Below, piece after piece: positions 26,884-37,029 of a stretch of 64,000 nt of DNA (its first letter is position 1; each line of letters begins with the position of its first letter). This DNA comes from Arthrobacter sp. SPG23. GTDB taxonomy: Bacteria > Actinomycetota > Actinomycetes > Actinomycetales > Micrococcaceae. The notes beneath the pieces are model-generated. The model did not search any database and had not been told where the DNA came from. It worked only from the letters and a program-made list of their open reading frames with translations. The stretch covers positions 62,001-126,000 of the forward strand of contig NZ_JYCN01000026.1 of NCBI RefSeq assembly GCF_000876655.1, given 5' to 3'. The translations under genes were made by a program, and so were the position numbers.

Positions 26884-28221
26884 TCAGTTGTTGTTCCTGA
26901 GCGCAGCCTGGTTCACGGACAGGCCACCTGCCAGCAGGGACGCTGCGTCAAGGGCGGCCCCCATGCCGCTCTCAATGGCGCCGTCGATGAATCCGCACCA
27001 GCCGTTGGCAATATCGGAACCAGCAAATAGAACCAGGCCGTGCGCGGCCTGCATGGCGGGTAGATGCGTCGACAGAAAGCCGGTGCGGTGCATGGGCCAG
27101 GTTTCACCGGACAGCGGATCGTCCACCCAGTTGTGGCTAGCCACCGCCACCACTTCAACTCCCGGCACCAGGCGCGCGAGCTGCGCCTGGACGGCGGCCG
27201 GATCCTCCACCTCGATGTTTGAGGCGTCAGGACCGAACCCGACGGCGATCGTGTCGCCGTCGAGCGTGTATTCCACCTGGAAGAAATTCAGGGGCCAATC
27301 GGCGCCCCCCAGCGCTACGAACGGCGCATGTTCGCCGCGAAGCCGGAACCAGACCTTGGCCCCCTTGGAGACCTGCCCAAGGCTGGCGGCTTCGGCCTTG
27401 GCCGCAGGCAGGGGCGGCTCAAAGTCAACTGCACTCAGGGCATGAAGCGGAACCGTGACAATCGCAGTCCGGGCACGGACCGTCCGGCCGTCCGCACTAC
27501 GGATTTCCACGACTCCCGCGTCCTCAGCGACAGCTTCAACCGTAAAGCCGTAGTGGATGCCGGCCCCCGAGTCCGCGAGCATCGAAGCTGCCAGTGCGGC
27601 TGTGCCACCGACGATCTTGTACGTGGCACACGCCTCGAAGTTCACCGCCCAGTCGCCGTTGGTTAGTGCCACCCAGCGAAAAGCCTGCGTCAACGCGGCG
27701 TTGCTCAGTGGACCATTGAAGTTGAGGGCCCAGAAGGATTCAAGAATGTCCCGCGGCGCGCCTGCGGGGAATTGTTCACGGATCCTCGCCTGGACTGACA
27801 CGTGGTCGATCGACTTGAAATCGTCGCGGGCCATGGGCCTGAAAGGCTCCGGAAAATACTTGCGGGAGTCGCGGACGAACTCCTCGTTTGTCTGGCCGAT
27901 AAGCCCCAGCAACTCATCCGGCCTGCCTTCGTGACGTGACCCGTCCGCCCACCAGAAGGCGCGTTCTGGCTCTGGACTGGGCGTGGTCTCCAGCCCGTAG
28001 CGTGTCAGTTCGGCCCAGACGTAAGGCTGCGTCCAGTGCACCCAGGTGCCGCCGATTTCGAGGTCCCGTCCCAACCGGTGGTCCAGCCAGGTCCGGCCGC
28101 CGATGCGGTCCCTGGCCTCCACGATATGGACGGCCAGTCCCTGCCTGCTGAGCTCGCGGGCCGCGGTCAGACCGGCGAAGCCTGCGCCGACCACCACTGC
28201 GTCATACACGTCGGTTTCCAT
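26884..28221 (-). CDS. Flavin-containing amine oxidase
   Basis: A 445-residue FAD-dependent oxidase. The dinucleotide site is VVVGAGFAGLTAARELSRQG near residue 10, followed by GGRTW and EIGGTWVHWTQPYVW; the C-terminal FAD motif is FAGSDIANGWCGFIDGAIESG. This is the monoamine oxidase/putrescine oxidase family; cofactor is probably non-covalent, as no MAO-type SGGCY cysteine is seen. Product aldehydes would go to the aldehyde dehydrogenase at 29506. It begins 9 nt after the cupin gene and precedes the permease, forming a three-gene unit. Exact amine unknown. Confidence 0.92.
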   Translation of the reverse strand: METDVYDAVVVGAGFAGLTAARELSRQGLAVHIVEARDRIGGRTWLDHRLGRDLEIGGTWVHWTQPYVWAELTRYGLETTPSPEPERAFWWADGSRHEGRPDELLGLIGQTNEEFVRDSRKYFPEPFRPMARDDFKSIDHVSVQARIREQFPAGAPRDILESFWALNFNGPLSNAALTQAFRWVALTNGDWAVNFEACATYKIVGGTAALAASMLADSGAGIHYGFTVEAVAEDAGVVEIRSADGRTVRARTAIVTVPLHALSAVDFEPPLPAAKAEAASLGQVSKGAKVWFRLRGEHAPFVALGGADWPLNFFQVEYTLDGDTIAVGFGPDASNIEVEDPAAVQAQLARLVPGVEVVAVASHNWVDDPLSGETWPMHRTGFLSTHLPAMQAAHGLVLFAGSDIANGWCGFIDGAIESGMGAALDAASLLAGGLSVNQAALRNNN

Positions 28222-28230
28222 GGCGCGCCC

Positions 28231-28575
28231 CTAGGAGTACACAAAGAATTCGACGGTGGGCGCGAGGACAGCCCATCTGGTACGCGCACCCTTGTTGAAG
28301 GAAGCTGCACCTCCGGCAGTGAGATCGTAGGCGTCCCCGCCCTCCACTTCGATGCGCAGGTGCCCGTCGACAATGGAGATCGTCTCGTCTGCCTCCATCA
28401 CCAAGTCGAAAGGCTCAGGCGCCTCGGCGGGCGTCACATGCCAGTAACCGCAGGCAAGGGAGGGACGGTCCCCCTCCCCGAAGCGGCGCACCCACTGAAC
28501 CTGCCCGAGTTCGAAGGGTTCTATCTTGTCTGGATTAAGGGCGGACGAAGTGGTGAAAGCAATGGGCTCTGACAC
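28231..28575 (-). CDS. Small cupin protein (EutQ/DUF861-like)
   Basis: A 114-residue single cupin. The core contains ADETISIVDGHLRIEVEGGDAYDLTAGGAASFNKGARTRW, as in EutQ-like/DUF861 cupins found beside amine and ethanolamine catabolic genes; the metal-binding His pattern is not obvious. GTG start at 28575 with TTGGAG 5 nt upstream. First gene of the cupin-amine oxidase-permease unit, driven by the promoter at 28687-28715. Confidence 0.8.
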   Translation of the reverse strand: MSEPIAFTTSSALNPDKIEPFELGQVQWVRRFGEGDRPSLACGYWHVTPAEAPEPFDLVMEADETISIVDGHLRIEVEGGDAYDLTAGGAASFNKGARTRWAVLAPTVEFFVYS

Positions 28576-28686
28576 GTTGACTCCAAGGGAATGACGGCAC
28601 CGGCGGCTCGGCCGGGCGCGGGTCGGGTTGAGGTGGGGCGGTGTTCCAGCAAGCCTGAATAGTGAGCTGCATCACCACCTGGGATC

Positions 28687-28715
28687 AATCTAAGCAGTTG
28701 CTTAGTTTAAGTCAA
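28687..28715 (-). promoter_or_regulatory. Consensus-like promoter overlapped by a perfect palindrome
   Basis: Read on the minus strand, TTGACT (28715-28710), a 17-nt spacer and TAGATT (28692-28687) form a good sigma-70 promoter for the cupin-amine oxidase unit. Inside it lies CTAAGCA-GT-TGCTTAG (28690-28705), a perfect 7-bp inverted repeat overlapping the -10. Repressor binding there would block transcription; the divergent TetR is the obvious candidate. Confidence 0.8.
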
Positions 28716-28756
28716 TAGCGTTCCAACGGCTCTTCGTTGCTGGCTAGACTCGGTTT

Positions 28757-29350
28757 ATGAATTCCTCCCCTGCCGCTGCCCCGCCGTCAAAATACGGCAC
28801 GGGCAAGGAGGCCTTGCTCCGCGCCGCCGTGACTGTGGTGGCAACAAAGGGAATGCGCGGGCTGACGTACCGATCCGTGGCCGAAGCTGCCGGCGTCAAC
28901 AACACGCTGGTGGCCCACCACTTCGGTTCCCGGGACGCGCTCATCGCCGCGGCCCTGGACTGGGCCACCGAGCAGTCCATCAGCGCGTCCAAGTTGCGCG
29001 AGGCCGCCACACTGGGCCACTCGTTCACGGAGACGTTGCTGGGGCTGCTGCTGGCCGAACCCGAGCTGCAGGTGTTTCAGTACGAGATGATCCTGGAGGC
29101 GCGGCGGCGCCCCGAGCTTTCGGAAGCGGTCACCGCCCTCTACGAAAACTATGTCGGGGCACTCGCCGCCGGGCTGAGTGCCTCCGGCGTGACCCACAAC
29201 GTTGAGGTTGTGGCCCGCACACTGTTTGCTGCCCTCGATGGCCTTGTTCTCCAGTATCTGGCCGGTGTCGATCGCTCAGCGATCGCGGCATCCCTCGAGG
29301 AAGTCCACGAGGTACTCCTGCTCAGGACGGGCTCCGGCACACAGCTCTGA
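28757..29350 (+). CDS. TetR family regulator of the flavin amine oxidase unit
   Basis: A 197-residue TetR-family protein with an N-terminal HTH (about 20-60, LLRAAVTVVATKGMRGLTYRSVAEAAGVNNTLVAHHFGSRDALI) and a helical ligand domain. No ribosome site precedes the ATG; instead TAGACT at 28745-28750 ends 6 nt before it, so the mRNA is probably leaderless. Divergent from the cupin-oxidase-permease unit with a palindromic operator between, it is the likely repressor of that unit and perhaps of the aldehyde dehydrogenase downstream. Confidence 0.88.
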   Translation: MNSSPAAAPPSKYGTGKEALLRAAVTVVATKGMRGLTYRSVAEAAGVNNTLVAHHFGSRDALIAAALDWATEQSISASKLREAATLGHSFTETLLGLLLAEPELQVFQYEMILEARRRPELSEAVTALYENYVGALAAGLSASGVTHNVEVVARTLFAALDGLVLQYLAGVDRSAIAASLEEVHEVLLLRTGSGTQL

Positions 29351-29505
29351 GCGCAGCGTGGTTCAGGGCCGGCCGTTCTGTTCGCCACCGGTCAAGCGCC
29401 GTACGCGGATACACAAGACCCGCAGCGCCTGCCGGAGCACGCTTAAGGCAGCGCTGTTAGGCCGTTCCGGCCGCGTTCTCTGACCTACTCGAAGTGGAGT
29501 ACCCC

Positions 29506-30915
29506 ATGGAAACCTACGATGCCCTGCTGGCCTCGATCACCCCGGACACCGGCGAAACCCGGACCATCCTGGACCCCGCCACCGGGGAACCCGTAGGCGA
29601 GGCGCCGGTCCACAGCGTCGAGGACCTCGAGGCGGCCATCGCCGCCGCCGCAGCCGCCCAGCCCGCGTGGGCAGCACTGGGCCACGACGCCCGGTCCGCC
29701 GCGCTCCTCAAAGCAGCCGACGCCGTCGAACGCTCCGCCGAAGAACTCGCCCGCCTGCTCTCCCGCGAGCAGGGCAAACCCCTGAACGGCCCCAACGCCC
29801 GCTTCGAAGTCGGCGCCTGTGCCGCGTGGCTGCGCGTCGCCGCCGGCACCCCGCTGGAGGCGGAAGTGGTGGTGGACGACGGCGAAACCCGCGCCGAACT
29901 GCACTACCGGCCCATCGGCGTCGTCGGTGCCATCGGCCCGTGGAACTGGCCCATGATGATCACCGTCTGGCAGGTCGCCCCCGCCCTGCGCATGGGCAAC
30001 GCCGTGGTGGTCAAGCCCTCCGAATACACGCCGCTCTCCGTCCTGGCCCTCGCCAAGGTCCTCAACGAGGAACTCCCCGAAGGCCTCCTGACCGTCGTCT
30101 CCGGCGGCCGCGACGTCGGCGCCCGGCTGGCCGAACACCCGGCGATCGGCAAGGTCATGTTCACCGGCTCAACCGCCACCGGCAAGGCGATCATCAAATC
30201 CTCCGCGGACACCGTGAAGCGCCTCACCCTGGAACTCGGCGGGAACGACGCCGGCATCGTCCTGCCCGACGCCGATCCCAAGGCCATCGCCGAAGGCCTC
30301 TTCTGGGGCGCCTTCATCAACACCGGCCAGACCTGCGCGGCCCTCAAGCGGCTCTACGTCCACGACTCGCTGTATGAAGCCGTGTGCGAGGAGCTCACCA
30401 AGGTGGCCGCCGCGACGCCCATGGGCAACGGCCTGGACGAGGCCAACGTCCTGGGCCCGCTGCAGAACCGGCAGCAGTACGACATCGTGGCAGGGCTCGT
30501 TGACGCAGCCCGCGACTCCGGTGCCCGGATCCTGCTCGGCGGGAACCCGGCCACGGACCAGCCCGGACACTTCTACCCCGCCACCCTCGTGGCGGACATC
30601 GACAACAGCAACCCGCTGGTGGCGGAGGAACAGTTCGGCCCCGCCCTGCCGATCATCCGGTACGGCACCGTGGATGAGGCGGTAGCCATGGCGAACGCGC
30701 TCGACGTCGGGCTGGGCGCCTCCGTCTGGTCCTCCGACCCCGTGCGGGCACGCGAAGTGGCCGCCCGGCTCGAGGCCGGCACCGTCTGGATCAACAAGCA
30801 CGGCGCCGTGGACCCCCGCGTTCCCTTCGGCGGCGCCAAGCAGTCCGGCTACGGCTTGGAGTTCGGCGTCGAAGGCCTGAAAGCCCTTGGTGTTCCGCAG
30901 GTGATCAACGGCTAG
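29506..30915 (+). CDS. NAD(P)-dependent aldehyde dehydrogenase
   Basis: A 469-residue ALDH-superfamily enzyme oxidising aldehydes to acids. Nucleophile Cys277 (GQTCAALKR), general base Glu243 (LELGGND) and oxyanion Asn147 (GPWNWP) are all present. ATG at 29506 with TGGAG 6 nt upstream. It follows the TetR gene by 155 nt on the same strand and completes amine-to-acid conversion with the flavin amine oxidase (inference). The strings of Ala at 44-52 are a typical helix region, not a defect. Confidence 0.93.
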   Translation: METYDALLASITPDTGETRTILDPATGEPVGEAPVHSVEDLEAAIAAAAAAQPAWAALGHDARSAALLKAADAVERSAEELARLLSREQGKPLNGPNARFEVGACAAWLRVAAGTPLEAEVVVDDGETRAELHYRPIGVVGAIGPWNWPMMITVWQVAPALRMGNAVVVKPSEYTPLSVLALAKVLNEELPEGLLTVVSGGRDVGARLAEHPAIGKVMFTGSTATGKAIIKSSADTVKRLTLELGGNDAGIVLPDADPKAIAEGLFWGAFINTGQTCAALKRLYVHDSLYEAVCEELTKVAAATPMGNGLDEANVLGPLQNRQQYDIVAGLVDAARDSGARILLGGNPATDQPGHFYPATLVADIDNSNPLVAEEQFGPALPIIRYGTVDEAVAMANALDVGLGASVWSSDPVRAREVAARLEAGTVWINKHGAVDPRVPFGGAKQSGYGLEFGVEGLKALGVPQVING

Positions 30916-30979
30916 GACGGTACCCGGGCCGTACCTCCTGTCCAGCCGTCCAGCCACGAATCCGGTTGACTCAGCTCTC

Positions 30980-31769
30980 CTAGACGACCGGCTGCTGCAG
31001 CCAGGGCCGGGTGGGCGTTTGGCCCAGCTGGTCGTTGAACTCCTGGGCGTCCCGGTAGTAATCGAGCAGGCTCAGGCGGGACGCGGCTGTCGGGTCCAGG
31101 ATGACCACGGCCCGGCGGTGCATTTGCAGCACCGAGGCGGGGCAGTGTGCGCTGACCGGCCCTTCCACCATGGCCTGGACCGCACCGGCCTTGTTCTCCC
31201 CCATGGCCACCAGCACCGCTAGCCTGGCTTCGCGGATGGTTCCCAGCCCCTGCGTCAGGCACAGCCGCGGAACGTCGCCCGCCGGAAAGAACCGGGCATT
31301 GTCGGCACGGGTGGCACCGGCCAGCGTCTTCACCCTGGTGCGCGAGGCAAGGGATGAGGTGGGCTCATTGAACCCGATGTGGCCGTTGGCTCCGATGCCG
31401 AGGATCTGGATGTCCACCCCGCCGGCGGCCGTGATGGCGGCGTCGTAGCGGTCGGCTTCGGCGATCAGGTCCGGCGCATTCCCCTGCGGGGTGATGAGCT
31501 GCTCCGGCGGCAGGTCCACGTGGTCGGTGAATTCGCGCCGGATGGTGGAATGGTAGCTTTGTTCGTGCTCCGGCGGCAGCCCGGCGTATTCGTCCAGGGT
31601 GAACGCGGTGACCCTGCTGAAGCTGAGCTGTTCCTCGCGGTGCCGCCGGATGAGTTCCTGGTACGTCGACTTCGGCGAACCTCCGGTGGCAAGTCCCAGG
31701 ACGGCGGGGCCCCGCCGGACCCGGGCGTCGATGATGTCGGCGGCCCGGGCCCCTACGTGTTCCGCGGAC

Positions 31770-31789
<20 letters not shown>
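30980..31789 (-). CDS. nagB: Glucosamine-6-phosphate deaminase
   Basis: A 269-residue NagB converting glucosamine-6-phosphate to fructose-6-phosphate and ammonia. Seen are the phosphate loop GLATGGSPKSTYQ (32-44), catalytic Asp66 in FTLDEYAGL, and GIGANGHIGFNEP with the ring-opening His. GTG start at 31789 with AAAGGAAAA upstream. The start overlaps the end of nagA by 20 nt, so it is the last gene of a nagE-nagA-nagB operon. Confidence 0.95.
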
Positions 31790-33081
<1,292 letters not shown>

Positions 33082-33092
<11 letters not shown>

Positions 33093-34356
33093 CGGCTTTG
33101 GCCATCGAACCGTTCTCGTCGGTTTCGTCTTCGCGCCCCATGGTGCGCAGGTTCCAGCGCCGGATCACGAAGCGGAACACCACGTAGTACACCGCTGCGT
33201 AGCCCAGCCCGATGGGCACCAGCCAGAGCGGATTCTGCGCGATACCGAAGTTGAGCAGGTAGTCGATGGCCCCCGCGGAGAACCCGAACCCGTGGTGGAT
33301 GCCCAGGAAGTTGACCAGCATCATGGAGGTTCCGGTCAGGACGGCGTGGACAAGGTAGAGCGGCCAGGCCACGAACATGAAGGAGAATTCCAGCGGTTCG
33401 GTGATGCCTGTGAGGAACGCGGTGAGGCCGGTGGAGAGCATGACGCCGCCCACGATCTTCTTCTGAGAGGGCTTGGCTTCGTGCCAGATGGCGAGGGCGG
33501 CCGCGGGCAGGGCGAACATCATGATGGGGAAGAACCCGGTCATGAACACACCCGCTGAGGGGTCGCCGGCGAAGAAGCGGTTCAGGTCGCCGTGGGCACC
33601 GTTGTAGTCGCCGATGATGAACCAGACGATCGAGTTCAGGATGTGGTGCAGGCCCAGCGGAATGAGCAGCCGGTTGAGCGTGCCGTAGACGCCGCTGCCC
33701 ACCACCGTGTTGTCCGCGACGGCGTTGCCCACGGCTGTCAGGCCCGTGTTGAAGAACGGGTAGAGCAGGGCCATGACCACGCCGATCACGATGGCCGCGA
33801 ACGACGTCAGGATGGGCACCAGCCGCCGGCCGGCGAAGAATCCAAGCCAGTCCGGCAGGGTGGTCCGGTGGAACTTCTGCCACAGCCAAGCCGTGGTCAG
33901 GCCCATCACGATGCCGGCCAGCACCCCGTAATTGATGACGGGATCCTTGCCGCCCTCCGGGGCGGCCCCCAGCACCAGGGGTGCCATGACCTTGAAGACA
34001 TTGGTCAGGACCAGGAAGCCGACCACGGCGGCCAGCGCCGTCGAACCGTCGCCCTTCTTGGCGAAGCCGAAGGAAATGCCGACGGCGAAGAGCAGCGGAA
34101 GGTTCTCAAACAGGGCACCGCCGGCTGCGCCGATCACCTGGGCAACGGTGGTCAGGGATTCGAACCTGCCCAGCAGGTCGTCCTGGCCCAGGCGCAGGAG
34201 GAGTGCGGCTGCGGGAAGGGCGGCGATGGGGAGCATGAGGCTGCGGCCGAAGCGCTGCATGTTCTGCAACGCTTTTCCGCTGCCCTTGGCCTTGCCCGGG
34301 GCCGGCGCGGCCAGCGCGCCGGCCCCGGCGGAAGCGGACGGGTTTTCCGTGGACAT
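33082..34356 (-). CDS. nagE: PTS N-acetylglucosamine transporter, EIIC subunit
   Basis: A 424-residue PTS permease of the glucose/GlcNAc family containing only the EIIC domain. Ten or so helices are visible from about 38 onwards, with the FAKKGDGSTALAAVVGFL and GITEPLEFSFMFVAWPLY motifs; the latter holds the sugar-binding Glu. A disordered Ala/Pro/Ser head precedes the first helix. The EIIB and EIIA parts are separate genes on the opposite strand (34542 and 34769). Substrate assignment rests on the nagA-nagB operon. Confidence 0.93.
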
Positions 34357-34419
34357 GTGGTTCCTCGTTTCGAAAAGGAGTGCTTGTGCGGGGATGCGGG
34401 ATTCAGTAGAGTTTTGCTA

Positions 34420-34435
34420 ACTGGTTATAACCAGT
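34420..34435. promoter_or_regulatory. dre-like operator ACTGGTTATAACCAGT
   Basis: A perfect 16-bp palindrome between nagE (start 34356) and the EIIB gene (start 34542). It keeps the ACTGGT and ACCAGT arms of the DasR/NagR operator (consensus ACTGGTCTAGACCAGT). The GntR/HutC regulator encoded at 35319 should bind here and control both directions. Confidence 0.9.
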
Positions 34436-34541
34436 GACAATCATCACTGTGAAGTGCACCGGGCTTAGTTGTCAACCTCAGGCAGGAAAAACGCTTCAGG
34501 GCCGGCCGGACTCACCGCGAAAACGACCAACAGGAGTGGAC

Positions 34542-34772
34542 ATGTCCAAAGCAGAAATCATCCTCGCCGCCCTCGGCGGCGCCGACAACGTTGAAGAGAT
34601 CGAAGGGTGCATCACCCGCCTGCGCACCGAAGTGGTGGACGCCGGAAAGGTGGACGAAGCAGCCCTGAAGGCCGCGGGTGCCCATGGCGTCATGATGGCC
34701 GGCTCCGTGGTCCAGGTGGTGGTGGGCCCCGAAGCCGAGAGCCTGGCAGAAGACATCCAGGACCTGATGTGA
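34542..34772 (+). CDS. PTS EIIB component, glucose/GlcNAc family
   Basis: A 76-residue stand-alone EIIB domain. The phosphocysteine is Cys23 in EGCITRLR, followed by the usual GVMMAGSVVQVVVG segment. It passes phosphate from EIIA to the sugar carried by NagE. ATG with AGGAG 5 nt upstream. Its stop overlaps the GTG of the EIIA gene, so translation is coupled. Confidence 0.94.
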   Translation: MSKAEIILAALGGADNVEEIEGCITRLRTEVVDAGKVDEAALKAAGAHGVMMAGSVVQVVVGPEAESLAEDIQDLM

Positions 34773-35314
34773 GCACGGCTGACATGAGCACGGCGGAGGT
34801 CGGCGGGACCGCGCCGGCCGGGGCGGTGCCAGGCGGCGAAGCGCCGGCCGGGGCCATCAGCGTGGCTTCGCCGCTGCCCGGCCGACTCATCCCGCTGAGT
34901 GAAGTGCCGGACCCGGTGTTCGCCAAAGGGCTCGTCGGCGGAGGCGCCGCCGTCATTCCGGACGATGACGCCGGTGTGCTCACCGCCGTCGCACCCTTGG
35001 ACGGCCGGGTCATCAAGGTCATGCCGCACGCCTACATCGTCCAGCACGCCTCAGGACCCGCAGTGCTGGTCCACGTCGGCATCGACACGGTGGGCCTGAA
35101 AGGCGAGGGATTCAGCGTGCTGGCCCGGAAGGGAGACCAGGTCCGGGCCGGCGACCCCATGATCAGCGTTGATGTCACGTTGGTCCGCTCGAAAAACCTC
35201 AGCATGTGCAGCCCTGTGGTGATCCTGGACAGCAAACCGGACGCCGTTGCACTGCCGGCCTCCGGCGGCCGCGTGGAAGCGGGCGGACACCTGTTCAATC
35301 TGCCCGGACAATAG
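34769..35314 (+). CDS. PTS EIIA component, glucose family (Crr-like)
   Basis: A 181-residue EIIA domain. His102 in VLVHVGIDTVGL is the phosphorylated histidine and His87 its partner, corresponding to His90 and His75 of E. coli EIIA-Glc. A 30-residue Ala/Gly-rich head precedes the domain, which starts at ISVASPLPGRLIPLSEVPDPVF. The GTG at 34769 overlaps the EIIB stop by 3 nt; an ATG at 34784 is a weaker alternative. The regulator gene follows after 4 nt. Confidence 0.93.
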   Translation: MSTADMSTAEVGGTAPAGAVPGGEAPAGAISVASPLPGRLIPLSEVPDPVFAKGLVGGGAAVIPDDDAGVLTAVAPLDGRVIKVMPHAYIVQHASGPAVLVHVGIDTVGLKGEGFSVLARKGDQVRAGDPMISVDVTLVRSKNLSMCSPVVILDSKPDAVALPASGGRVEAGGHLFNLPGQ

Positions 35315-35318
35315 AGCT

Positions 35319-36035
35319 ATGGATACGGCGGGGGAACTCAAACACGTCTGGGTGCGCAGGCAGCTCCAGGACCTCGTGGCCACCAGGCTGCGGCCGGGGG
35401 ACGCACTGTTGGGCGAGCGCCAGCTGGAGGAGCAGTTCGGGGTTTCACGCATTACGGTGCGGCGGGCGATCTCGGACCTCGTCCAGGACGGGGCGCTGGT
35501 CCGGATCAAGGGCAAGGGGACCTTTGTGTCGCACGGGCTGGTTCGTTCAACCCTGCACCTGGCCTCCTTCAATGAGGACATGCGCGCTGCCGGTTTTGAA
35601 CCCAGCACCCGGGTCATTACAGCCGCGACGGCGGCGCCGCCGGCAGCGGCGTCCGAGCACCTGGGGCTGCCCCCGGGGCACGAGGCCTACCAGGTCCGCA
35701 GGCTGCGCCTGGCCAACGGGGCGCCCGTCAGCGTGGACGAGTCCTGGCTGCCGCCCGAGCTCCTGCCGGACCTGCTCTCCGAGGACCTGACGGGCTCGCT
35801 CTACCGGGTCCTCGCCGCCTCCGGGCATCCGGTGCAGCACGTGGAACAGACTGTCGAGGCCGCTGCCGCCCCGGAGGAGATCGCGGTCCTGCTGGACATC
35901 GAACCAGGGTCCCCCGTCCTCCTCTTCAGGCGCCGCTCGTTCACCGGCCAGGAAGACCCGGGCACGCCCATCGAGTACTCCGTCTCGACGTACCGCTCGG
36001 ACCGGTACCAGGTGTCCATGCGGCTTGCGCTCTGA
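35319..36035 (+). CDS. GntR/HutC family regulator (DasR/NagR-like)
   Basis: A 238-residue regulator with an N-terminal winged helix (about 8-72; GERQLEEQFGVSRITVRRAISDLVQDGALVRIKGKGTFVS) and a UTRA effector domain (80-235). DasR and NagR sense glucosamine-6-P or GlcNAc-6-P and release ACTGGT-type operators; one such operator lies in the divergent promoter region of this locus. The gene follows the EIIA gene by 4 nt. Confidence 0.92.
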   Translation: MDTAGELKHVWVRRQLQDLVATRLRPGDALLGERQLEEQFGVSRITVRRAISDLVQDGALVRIKGKGTFVSHGLVRSTLHLASFNEDMRAAGFEPSTRVITAATAAPPAAASEHLGLPPGHEAYQVRRLRLANGAPVSVDESWLPPELLPDLLSEDLTGSLYRVLAASGHPVQHVEQTVEAAAAPEEIAVLLDIEPGSPVLLFRRRSFTGQEDPGTPIEYSVSTYRSDRYQVSMRLAL

Positions 36036-36058
36036 CGGGGGCCCGAGTGTTCCCGTCT

Positions 36059-36128
36059 CACCCAACTGACTGGCAGTTAATGTCGTGAAACGCGCGAATG
36101 GCGACGTTAAATGCGAGCCAGTTGGGTG
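36059..36128. repeat. Long imperfect inverted repeat (27-bp arms)
   Basis: The left arm 36059-36085 (CACCCAACTGACTGGCAG...) and right arm 36102-36128 (...GCGAGCCAGTTGGGTG) are inverted copies matching at 23 of 27 positions around a 16-nt loop. It fills the gap between the NagR-like gene and pheA. With no T run it looks more like a dispersed palindromic element than a plain terminator, though it could do both. Confidence 0.85.
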
Positions 36129-36159
36129 GGTGGGCGCCGGGCGTGAAACCATACCGATC

Positions 36160-37029
36160 ATGGCCCAGAAGATTGCGTACCAAGGTGAACCCGGCGCTAA
36201 TTCCAATATTGCGTGCGCCCAGATGTTCCCGGAGCTGGAAAGCATCCCGTGCGCCAGCTTCGAGGACGCATTCGAGCTGGTGTCCGGCGGTGACGCCGAC
36301 CTGGCCATGATTCCGATCGAAAACTCGATCGCCGGCCGGGTGGCGGACATCCACGTCCTGCTCCCCCAGTCCCGCCTCCAGATCGTGGGAGAGTTCTTCC
36401 TGCCGATCCATTTCGACCTGCTGGGCATCCCCGGAAGCACCATCGAAGGCGCCACCGAGGTCCACAGCCACATCCACGCCCTGGGCCAGTGCCGGCGCCT
36501 CATCCGCAGCGCCGGCCTGAAGCCTGTTATTGCCGGGGACACCGCAGGCTCTGCCCGTGAAGTCCGGGAGTGGAACGATCCTGCCAAGCTGTCCCTCGCT
36601 CCCCCGCTCGCGGCCGAGATCTACGGCCTGGAGGTGCTCGCTTCGCGGGTGGAGGATGACCCCTCCAACACCACCCGGTTCGTGGTCCTGGCGCCGGAAA
36701 AGGAGCTGCCGACCCGGGAGGCATTGCCGGGACCGGCCGTGACCAGCTTCCTGTTCCGGGTCCGCAACGTCCCCTCCGCGCTCTTCAAGGCTCTCGGCGG
36801 GTTCGCCACGAACGGCGTGAACATGACCCGGCTGGAAAGCTACATGGTGGGCAACGAGTTTGCTGCCACCATGTTCATGGCCGACGTCGAAGGCCACCCC
36901 GAGGACCTGCCGGTCCGGCTGGCCCTCGAGGAACTGGACTTCTTCACCACCGAAGTGCGCATCCTCGGCGTCTATGCAGCCGCCGACTACCGGACCGGGC
37001 AGGCACCCGCCGGCGAGCACCGGGGCTAG
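36160..37029 (+). CDS. pheA: Prephenate dehydratase (atypical ACT motif)
   Basis: A 289-residue enzyme converting prephenate to phenylpyruvate in phenylalanine synthesis. The N-terminal periplasmic-binding-like domain starts QKIAYQGEPGANSNIA and holds the catalytic TRF at 172-174 (NTTRFVVL); the ACT domain covers about 193-280. The Phe-binding ESRP of usual PheA proteins is replaced by ESYM (226-229), the form I know from alphaproteobacterial enzymes. The ATG at 36160 lacks a strong ribosome site. The stop overlaps that of the hydroxylase gene on the other strand by 4 nt. Confidence 0.9.
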   Translation: MAQKIAYQGEPGANSNIACAQMFPELESIPCASFEDAFELVSGGDADLAMIPIENSIAGRVADIHVLLPQSRLQIVGEFFLPIHFDLLGIPGSTIEGATEVHSHIHALGQCRRLIRSAGLKPVIAGDTAGSAREVREWNDPAKLSLAPPLAAEIYGLEVLASRVEDDPSNTTRFVVLAPEKELPTREALPGPAVTSFLFRVRNVPSALFKALGGFATNGVNMTRLESYMVGNEFAATMFMADVEGHPEDLPVRLALEELDFFTTEVRILGVYAAADYRTGQAPAGEHRG

